Assembly (NCBI RefSeq): GCF_000003815.2
Contig: NC_049996.1
Location: 11,937,536 to 12,001,535 of the forward strand
Length of the DNA stretch: 64,000 nucleotides
Origin: Branchiostoma floridae
Taxonomy: Eukaryota > Chordata > Leptocardii > Amphioxiformes > Branchiostomatidae
Reading direction: 5' to 3'
The translations under genes and the position numbers were made by a program. This document shows, one piece after another, positions 55,829 through 64,000 of this stretch (the stretch's first letter is position 1; every line of letters begins with the position of its first letter). The notes below the pieces were generated by a model. The model worked only from the letters and a program-made list of their open reading frames with translations. It searched no databases and was not told where the DNA came from.

Positions 55829-57789
55829 CAGTGCTGTCTCCAGGACCCGTCCCTCCGTCCCTGGACGGAAATTTACTCGTTGGGACGGAAAAAAAAATCA
55901 CCCATTCCGTCCCAAAAAATCTTAATATTATGACATAAAAATGCAGTTTTGTTAGCTTCAAAAGGCAGGTTCAATAACTAAAATAGTCTTCCGACTTCAA
56001 ATTTAATCGACTTTTCCTTCACCACGCCTCCACTTTCCAAGCCGCGAAATAAACATTGTCTCACGCGGCTCCGACATACGGAGATGTGTGGAGATCAGAG
56101 ATCGGCAAAACGTGCTATTCCCATGGCTCAAAAAAAGCCGAGGCTGCTGCGTTATCTTACCTAACCACTGTTTTATTTTGCAATGCCGATTGGAATCATT
56201 CGGCCCTTATACGATTTAAAATCAACATTAACGGGAAACTGCAATTCATTATGAACCTGACACGGCAGTTTAGAAATTATCTTTCTCTCTCAGCCGTCGT
56301 GTGTGTGTCGGACCGCGGAGGCCTCAGTAAACCGTCACACTGGTGATTTTCATAGTTCTACAAGACTACAACCATCGTGCAAACTGTAAACAGACCATAT
56401 TCTCACCGTCTACGTCTACGATGTGACAAAGCCAGGGCCGATTCTTGCGAAATGTATCTTCAAAAGCACGTTTGTGCTTGGATTTGGGACCTAGTTCGCA
56501 GCGCCGTGTTCGTAAAGTTCCGCGCTTCTTCGTGATTGACATGGTGTTACCGCTTTGTCCGCGCCGCTGCTGGCTGTGATTGGTGGAAAGTTGATTGGAT
56601 TTGTGGAATTATGACGCACACCCTGTCACAGGCGCTATATCAAAAGGCTGTCGCCGATGCTGCTACCATGGTAACAACACGTCCAGTCGCATTTTCCAAC
56701 TCGCTGCTATTACAGCTTACATACATATTTTTCGGTGGTATGTAACGCTGTTTTCACGGGGAAATGTCGGGAATCAAACTTGTATATTTTTTTTGCCGAC
56801 CTTCCACCAAAATTATACGGAAGTTGCCCGCCGAAAAATGTAAGTAGGAGACTATTTTCACGGTCAGCCCGCTTCTTTTGACGGTTGACTGCCGACCCCA
56901 TCGACATGCCCCCGCGTAGGTTGCCCCTTACGGAAAGTCTAGCCGTGAAAACTATTTTTGTTCTGCGTAGTTTAATTGGGTTGAATTTGGGAATTCGGAT
57001 TGACATTTATTTCATATCAGAAAATAACTATCGGGAGACTGTTTGATCATGTATATCACAGTATTCTTACCCAGCGCTGTGAACATGATCGCTGTTGGCA
57101 ATTTTTCTCCGATATTTGCAAATCTGTACCCTTTGGACGGTACTGGACGATGAGCAGTAAGGTGATAATTTTGTCGAGAAATGCACATTTCTTGATGGTT
57201 AAAGAAACAACAACACAACACCAGCAAAATGAAGAGTTATTAAGCAAAATATAGTATAGTAACTTAACTGATCATGAGCAATCAGTACCAGACAAAATAT
57301 GTGAAGTAAACTTCCTTTAAGTTTTAATACGATCTTACAAGCTGAAATGCGTCAATGGACCTTGGCCAATAATGCCAACACCAGTGGCGTTATCCAGCCC
57401 CCGAACTATCCACAAATCATCTACAAATACGTGAAAATGACGACGAACAAGTATCATGAGTGTAAGTTCTGAGTGTAAACGTAACACTGCTTATCATACA
57501 ATATTTCGTCAGCGAAATGCCCGACCAAGGGGCGGGCAGTCGGAACAAAGCCTTTTGTTTCGAGATCGTGGGGTGTCGGTAGTCCTACTTTGTGGAATGA
57601 AATTTTGCCTCTGAAAATACGTAAAATAGCGTTTTAGAGGGTTTGATTTTAAAATTTTCCCGGGGGAGCATGCCCCCGGACCCCCCTAGTTTGGCGAGCG
57701 CCTGCGGCGCTCGCGTCGGGCCTTCGGCCCGATCCCTCCTCCCAAAAATATTACGGACGGAAATAAATTTCAAGCTGGAGACAGCACTG
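55829..57789. mobile_element. hAT-superfamily DNA transposon, 1961 bp, deleted
   Basis: Terminal inverted repeats CAGTGCTGTCTCCAG at the left and its complement at the right, flanked by an identical 8-bp duplication GACTAAAT (55821-55828 and 57790-57797). Eight-bp TSDs and a CAG.G-type end define hAT. A GC-rich block near the right end (57655-57735) contains GGAGCATGCCCCCGGACCCC and short hairpins, a common hAT subterminal feature. It encodes only a short transposase relic, so it is non-autonomous. Confidence 0.88.
56366..56542 (-). pseudogene. Transposase N-terminal relic inside the hAT element
   Basis: Minus-strand frame of 58 codons from ATG (56542-56540) to TAG. It is basic (MSITKKRGTLRTRRC), then KHKRAFEDTFRKNRPWL, then GENMVC. 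The spacing F..TF.K.RPWL......G..MVC resembles the TTF/BED-like start of hAT transposases, but the second zinc-ligand Cys and the rest of the protein are missing. Recognised by pattern only. Confidence 0.45.
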
Positions 57790-57797
57790 GACTAAAT

Positions 57798-60700
57798 ATA
57801 TCTTATTTCTCTTAAATATTCTTATAATTATATCTACAAACTTAGGGCAAAGACCAAGGTTTTCATGGCTTTGTATAATTAGATCCATATTTCACCATCG
57901 ACATCTTTCGTCTCCAATTCGGGTTAGGTCACAAAACATCGTCACTTGTTATTTTCATTTCTGCGATAAACATATGTATACGAGGAATATGATCTACTCA
58001 TGATTACTACTCATCGGGAAGTACCGTCTGGATGTGTACCGGTTTGGTTTCCGAGCTGGTACGTTGTGGCTTTATTATTACGTAAGGGAAATTGTGACAC
58101 TCGAAGCTAACGTTACACATCGTCATAACAGTGAGAAATTCAGATTTTCCAACAATCCTGGGTTGCCCCAGGCCCGTACTGAAATGTTAATCCAAACGGA
58201 AACAAGAAACAAGCTTGGACGTTTACAAGCTGTTGTCTGCGAAGCTGTTGAAATTGGGTGAAAGGTTTTTGACCTGTACCCACAATGACGATCTACCCAG
58301 CTCTTGAACCCAATTACACCGGTGCCCGTCAGGAATGTAGCCCCGGCCGGGCTCCGATGCCACAAATTTGTCCCGTGTGCTCACGATTAGTATATGGTGT
58401 ATATTTGTTACCAGGTCCTGGGTTCATTCTAAGTCTGGTTTAAATTCAACCCGGGGCTCGGCCGGACCTAAATATAACGGGTAACGACGTCGCAAAGTGT
58501 CCCAAAGGACCACGTACGGGGTCACGCTCGAAGGTGCCAAAAACAGCCCGTGAACTGCCTGTCAGGACCCCTTTTGTAGCCTAAGGCCGTAAGGGCCAGC
58601 TGCCAGTTTTTAAGCATGATCTGGCGAGGGTTGAAAATGAGTCAACGTCTAACACCTTACTAATATCGTTAACAGTTTACATAAACGTAGAATTTTACAG
58701 TTATATATAGTGACTAATGAGTGCCAAACACTATAAGCGCCTAACCCCCAGTGCAAGGTCATGGTACACCTACAGCAGTTGGCGGTATCGTTTCATCTAA
58801 AGGGACTGTTCACTAATGCCTGTGGGGAGGTGATGGGCGGACTGTAAAAGATTGCAACAGGTGGTAGCGTGGTTGCAATATTTACACAACAAAATAGACA
58901 ACAAAATAATGCACTGTTGTATCGTCAAATCTACTGTAAAAATCTCCAATATCTACACCATTTGCTAACGTTAATCGTCTGAGCTTTGAGAAGGCAAAGT
59001 TCAATTTCCCCAGGACCATTACTAGATTGCCCTTGAGTCTGAACAAATTAGAGCCATATTTTGACCTAAGTAAACCCACGTATATCGAGTTAGCACATTC
59101 CAACATGTACGCACATTGCAAATATCCGGTGGGGGCGTATCACTACCTTTGTACGTGCGTTTAACGACGTTAACTGCCGACATATTTGTCTGACAGTTTG
59201 TATATACAAACTGCCATTAGAACACAGCCAGAACGCACGTAGAGAGCGCTTTAGTGGGCAAACTGAAGAGAACTGAAAATACGCCATTTTGTTTTGAAAT
59301 TACTGGAGAACATAAACGGGAACATCGTCGGGGGCTATGAAAGCTAGTATAGGAAACAAAAATTATAGAAAATTGCACAAGAAGGATGCCGGAAAAATAG
59401 GTAAAATAATTCTTTACAACTATGGCAATTTCGAATCCATACATCCCCAATAGACTTTTTGGGACCACCTTTAGCTTTTGTTGGTGTGGTCACCGTAATA
59501 GATTATCTTGTAGACCAACTACAGCTAATGATACGTTGTAGGGAGTCTACTTCAATTCAGATGTTTGAATCCACTTGCAAAATGTACCTATTCTAAATTA
59601 TACACCTGTTAAGTGGTCATTGTACAAAACGCAACAAAGTCACTACTAATTGAGATTGAGGGCCATTGAACTACTGTCCGTCATAATTAGCACTTCAACC
59701 AATGACAGAATGGCAATTATCGGCTCTACCAATAAGAGAGTGGATGTTTGTCCGTGAAATATCAGCATTTCTATTTTTAACTTGTATTTCTACGTTTTGA
59801 CGGAGGTAAGCATAGCTCACAACCAGTGTCTATTAGTGAAAAAGATGACATCATCCCTCTATCACAATAATTCACTAGTAAAAGGTTTTAAAAACTGGTC
59901 TAAATTTGTGGAAATGTGATAGCACACCTCTATTACATTAATTCATTAGTACATAGAAAATTATCGAAATAACAGTTCGAAAACAAGTTATCACAACTGC
60001 TCCAACTATAACGTTTTCTGTCCTAAATACTATTCAGGGCTAGATAAATGTGAGAAATAATCAAGTCTTAACAACCAGTTACTTATACAGTGCAAAAACT
60101 TTGAAATACATTGTCTAGAGCAAATAGACTAAACAAAAACTAAAACACTCCCACTATCTGATAATAATCTACAAGTACTTAATATCATCTTACAGAGCGT
60201 CGACAAGTTCAAACCTTTGACCGGTCAAAAATGACCGTTTGTAATTGAATTGTCTAATTTACCACCGTTAAACAGACTTGAAGCATATAGCCTCACAAAA
60301 TAACATCTGCTCCCATTTTCTTTATCTTTGTTTAGACTTGATTTCAAATATGTTAGACGGAGGTCCAACCAAATATATGGAGGTGACCAAAGCGCCGGTC
60401 ACCTCCGTAAAAACAAAAATCAAGGACGTTATATGAAACGTCCTTGCAAAAATATACTAATATTTGACGGACCCTCTCTCGTTGGTTGAGCCGGTAATTG
60501 CCCTGCTATCACTGGTTGAACCGATAATTGTGATGGGCAGTCGAAAGTTCTAATTTGTGTAAAATAATATACCCTATGGTATTGTGACACATGGTCGGGA
60601 TTTGCCCTTAGATAAGACTGAACAACTCCGACAGCCTAATCAGTTTAATTTACTGATAGAACTCAGAATCTGAACTGGTTAGAAGAGTTTCTGTTTTCTT

Positions 60701-62380
60701 TTCTTATCCGTTTGGCTTTGACCGATGTTTGAACTTTTCCGAATACATATATAAAGAATTATACAAAATGTACAGGATAAAAATACACCAATATCATATG
60801 GTAGTGGTGTATCCTATTATGGCACTATAAAAGCAATACAGGTGTGCTTTTATTTTTCTGTATTATGTGGTTTTCGTACCACTTCTATGAAGTAGCCTGG
60901 GTGTCCATTTACTGTAGCCTGGTAACCATTCACCCCGGCCGGCTAAGAGGTGTCTTCCCGGCCCAGCCTTCTCTTCACATGTAACCTATCTTTTCAGCTA
61001 TATCATCAGCCGGTCTCTCACATTACAGCCGGCCTATGAGCCGAAGAAACTGAAACCGACACCGTAAAAATTCCCGGGCGTACGCTACTTGACCTATGTG
61101 GTGGTGAGCTATACTCCCAGCGACGTATAGATATCCCGGGATCTCCCGGTGGTATAGTGTGGTCTTAGATATGAGGTGCACTGCAGGGCTGGAATTTTAA
61201 TGAAAGAAAGGTGGCAAAAAAGAAAGCCGGACACATGTCTGATTTTTACGTAGGGGGTTTCCAGAGTCTAGATTCCCAGACTTGCTTCATGCGTCACTCA
61301 AACAGATGTCCAAGTAGTTACATACTCATCTAGACATTACATTTGAAATTGAACGTCTTCTAAACCATAGGTTCTAACTCAAGCCCTACATAACGTCCTT
61401 GTATGCCCCTTGTTCTTACCGACTACGTTATTCCACTGATTACCGGTGTAACGCACCAGAATGTACCCCTGGTTAAAATATCCCTTGGGTATATTTTTCC
61501 TATGATGTATTCTGGTGTTGTAATACCGGGACGGCCCCACTGGAATCCGACTGAGGTCGATTTCAGAATAACTGAAATCTTTAGGAAACCGACCTTCGTG
61601 ATCCTTCGTAGGTTCAGTTATAGCCTGGAGGCCCAGCCAACCTCGTGGGACGTTGTCTGGTTTAACCTTTAGTCTCTAACAGACTTCTCTTGTGGCCAAA
61701 CTGAATGAGATGATATAATTGGCCAATATTAGGCGAATAATTGGGCAGAAGAGGCCAGAAAAGACCCACACTACCTCTTGGGCCAATTTAGAACTTCTTC
61801 TGACGGCTATCTCCTCTGTTTACAAAATTACAAAATTGGGGCCAATTTCTGATGTCTGTTCGGAGTCTGGTACAAACTAGCTGTAGATTATTAGCACTTG
61901 CACCCACAAAAACGACGAACGAACACTTAAAGATACGGCTAAACCGCCACTCTTGGCCACACGTGTAAAAACATGTGGTTGTCACACTTTTCCTGTACCA
62001 GGTAATATCATGTCCTCGACATTTCTACAACTATTCGTCTGTCTTTACTGTAAACAAGACGTCTTCATAAAACCCTTCAAAATGAGCTTGATGGAGATTG
62101 ATTGCTTGTAAGATGGCACATTTATGACGTCAGTTGTTGATAACAATGACGTAAACAAACAATCATAAGTGATAAACAATACGGCAGCTGAGAAAGCTCG
62201 GCACGTCTTCGGCTAACATGTCCACTTTTGACATATTGAAATGTGCTGCTTGTCCGTGTTATGAATTTATATCTTTACTTCGTACACTCTAACCAAATTG
62301 GCTTCCACAATCCAACTTGGCAACTAGAATAAGTTCTTTTGCTTTAAATAAAACCTTGGTTTAGGCCGGGTAAAAAGCGA
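57798..62380. other. No gene recognised; mixed repeats
   Basis: G+C-richer block 58030-58620 with AACCCGGGGC and GGACC motifs looks repeat-derived. A 20-bp palindrome CAGTTTGTATATACAAACTG is at 59194-59213. CCAAT-rich segments at 59685 and 60475 match the receptor 3' repeat. A pair of CREs is at 62125 (TGACGTCA) and about 62149 (TGACGTAA). Confidence 0.4.
60379..60446. repeat. Two adjacent hairpins
   Basis: GGAGGTGACC (60379-60388) pairs with GGTCACCTCC (60397-60406). CAAGGACGTT (60421-60430) pairs with AACGTCCTTG (60437-60446). Each has 10-bp perfect arms, with an A-rich joint between. Confidence 0.8.
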
Positions 62381-62382
62381 TT

Positions 62383-62478
62383 AAAAGAAAGTTAGTGTCA
62401 TTTCTGTCAGTTAACTTACAGAAACTTCTTGATAAATTTCTGTAAGTTAACTGACAGAAATGACACTAACTTTCTTTT
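62383..62478. repeat. Perfect 42-bp inverted repeat with 12-bp spacer
   Basis: Arms 62383-62424 and 62437-62478 are exact complements with no mismatch. Each arm itself contains a near-palindrome around AGTTAACT. Transcribed, it would form a 42-bp duplex. Confidence 0.9.
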
Positions 62479-62869
62479 CAACAATTCTACGGGAAACATT
62501 TTGATATTTCCACCATCCTCTTAATAAGGTATACCTCAAGGATAAAATACGTCTCGACTATTTAGAAATGCTGAAGTGACAAGCGCGTACAAACCTGACA
62601 AATCCCAGCTGTTCCCGTGTTTTATACATAACAGATGCTGCGTTTCACCCTAGGGGATCATGTGTTTGCTCTTGAGATGATCTTTTTTACGAAGGAGGAT
62701 GATCCTACCGCCCATAATTATCACCTTCAGCGTGTAAAGTCACACTCAGACGTGACAATAGGACGTAAAATCAACATCACCAGCCAAGCGTAACCGGGTC
62801 AGGGCGTAACGTGTTGACATATGCAGCACTTATTACAGGTTTGCGATAGCAAAACCTGTTCTGTTTTTG

Positions 62870-62960
62870 TTGGCATTTATGGGCGCCGCCATATTGTTTT
62901 ACGGTGTATGACGGGAAGGGTGGCGCTGGCGCCATTTGGATATGACGGATTAGTGTGCTG
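62870..62960. promoter_or_regulatory. Possible promoter fragment with YY1-like sites
   Basis: GGGCGCCGCCATATTG and GGCGCTGGCGCCATTTGG carry GCCAT cores in a CpG-rich patch. It could be the start of the receptor gene or of another transcript; nothing ties it to either. Confidence 0.2.
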
Positions 62961-63357
62961 TATGAAGTTATGAGATGACTAAGAAACGTGATCTTGTGGT
63001 CTTGTCGGAAGCGGCAGGACGGCAAGAGACACAAGCATGAAGGGTTAGTGTGTTGTATGAAGGGATTGGATGGGATGGTTAGGAAATATGATCTTGTACT
63101 CTTGTCGGAAGCGGCAGGACGGCAAGAGACACAAGCATGAAGGGTTAGTGTGTTGTATGAAGGGATTGGATGGGATGGTTAGGAAATATGATCTTGTACT
63201 CTTGTCGGAAGCGGCAGGACGGCAAGAGACACAAGCATGACGGGTTAGTGTGTTGTATGAAGGGATTGGATGGGATGGTTAGGAAATATGATCTTGTACT
63301 CTTGTCGGAAACGGCAGGACGGCAAGAGCCACAAGCATGAAGGGTTAGTGTGTTGTA
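62945..63357. repeat. Minisatellite with 100-bp period
   Basis: CTTGTCGGAAGCGGCAGGAC begins at 63001, 63101 and 63201, and with one change at 63301. The period is exactly 100 bp. Units are nearly identical; the stretch before 63001 is a diverged unit. Open frames here are by-products of the repeat. Confidence 0.95.
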
Positions 63358-63868
63358 AAGTTAGGAAAGTTACGATAAGATCCTAACGATATAGGCTTAG
63401 ACATGTAACAAATATATACAGGTTCCTTTAGTTGTCAACTGGAATTCGAAAATCAGCACATGAAGAAGGATAAAGAAATGACGCAGAGACAAGAATTTCC
63501 GCACGCTGGGTACAGAAGACTTTTAACAATATAATCTCTTTGGCCTTAACTGAAGTTCTCTATTGTCTCTCCTGAACTGAACTCTCTTACCTTAGAAATC
63601 TCTTGTATTCACATTCTGTCTCAGTACTAGACAAATATCTGCTCTCCTGAACTGCCGTAGAAATCTCTCGTCTTTGTATCCTGCCTTACCTGACAGACAG
63701 CTACACAATATCGCTCATATTACTAGACTAAGTACATCTCGGTCTGTTGCAGTTCACGTCATCAAACGAATAACAGTTCAAGAATTCAATAACAATCATA
63801 GTATAATACTACAGACTAATTACATCTAACAATCGTTGCGTTGTATATTCTTGTAAGTGACGGAGTGA

Positions 63869-63917
63869 AAGGCTGCTACAGCCCAAAAGTAACGGCTGCT
63901 ACAACCCAAAAGTAACG
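63869..63917. repeat. Short direct repeat
   Basis: GGCTGCTACAGCCCAAAAGT followed by AAC occurs twice, back to back, with one change. Confidence 0.75.
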
Positions 63918-64000
63918 CTGCACGGTCCGACGTGTATTTTACCGTTGAGAAACTCAGGACCAGCTCAGTTTCGGAACCCTCTCTCTGACTTTTTTTTTCT

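Noticed and set aside
57064-57227. Candidate signal-peptide exon for the receptor (MLVLCCC..., donor GTAAGA in phase 1)
   Set aside because: Phase and donor fit, but it lies inside the hAT element and the hydrophobic run is broken early by charged residues and followed by unrelated sequence.
61403-61505. Minus-strand exon-like stretch (KGYFNQGYILVRYTGNQWNN, donor GTAAGA)
   Set aside because: No convincing acceptor or start, and the segment forms an inverted repeat around CACCAGAAT, so repeat origin is likelier.

Overview
This is a 64 kb piece of animal genomic DNA: about 60% A+T, short exons with GT/AG introns, no operons, and many small DNA transposons and SINEs. The protein matches and domain mix point to an invertebrate deuterostome, most likely an amphioxus (Branchiostoma). 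That species call is an inference. A run of 99 N at 30570-30668 is an assembly gap inside an intron.

Two protein-coding genes can be reconstructed exon by exon. (1) ULK4, plus strand, 24957-42341: 31 coding exons that splice in a consistent frame to 1289 residues (human ULK4 is about 1275). It has an N-terminal degenerate kinase domain and a long C-terminal ARM/HEAT-type helical part. (2) An adhesion G-protein-coupled receptor, minus strand, 54183 down to 44069: 17 exons and 946 visible residues. The order is two SUEL/galactose-binding lectin domains, a Thr-rich linker, a hormone-receptor-like module, a second Thr-rich stretch, a GAIN domain with GPS, seven membrane helices and a short tail. 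Its signal-peptide exon was not found. The two genes converge tail to tail, with about 1.4 kb between the ULK4 poly(A) signal at 42688 and the receptor stop codon.

1-23.5 kb is mostly gene-poor and repeat-rich. It holds hAT-like elements (245-460, 3075-3526), nested tandem duplications (10489-12260) that copy a promoter-like CRE/TATA/E2F-YY1 cassette, a CA microsatellite, foldback elements, and two weakly supported minus-strand coding exons (5826-5948 and 14494-14766). 23.5-24.0 kb looks like a bidirectional promoter: a minus-strand first exon diverges from the ULK4 5' exon. The exon at 5826-5948 could belong to that divergent gene. In vertebrates the gene head-to-head with ULK4 is TRAK1, so TRAK is a testable guess, not a call.

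24.9-42.7 kb is ULK4. Its introns carry tRNA-derived SINEs, a 3' fragment of a non-LTR retrotransposon, a CGCG-rich MITE, a long-hairpin element, and an 840-bp foldback transposon built of nested perfect palindromes. 43.7-54.2 kb is the receptor gene, with its own intronic repeats. 54.2-64 kb has no gene I can support apart from a relic of a transposase. It contains a complete 1961-bp hAT element with a perfect 8-bp target-site duplication, a perfect 42-bp inverted repeat, paired hairpins, and a minisatellite with an exact 100-bp period.
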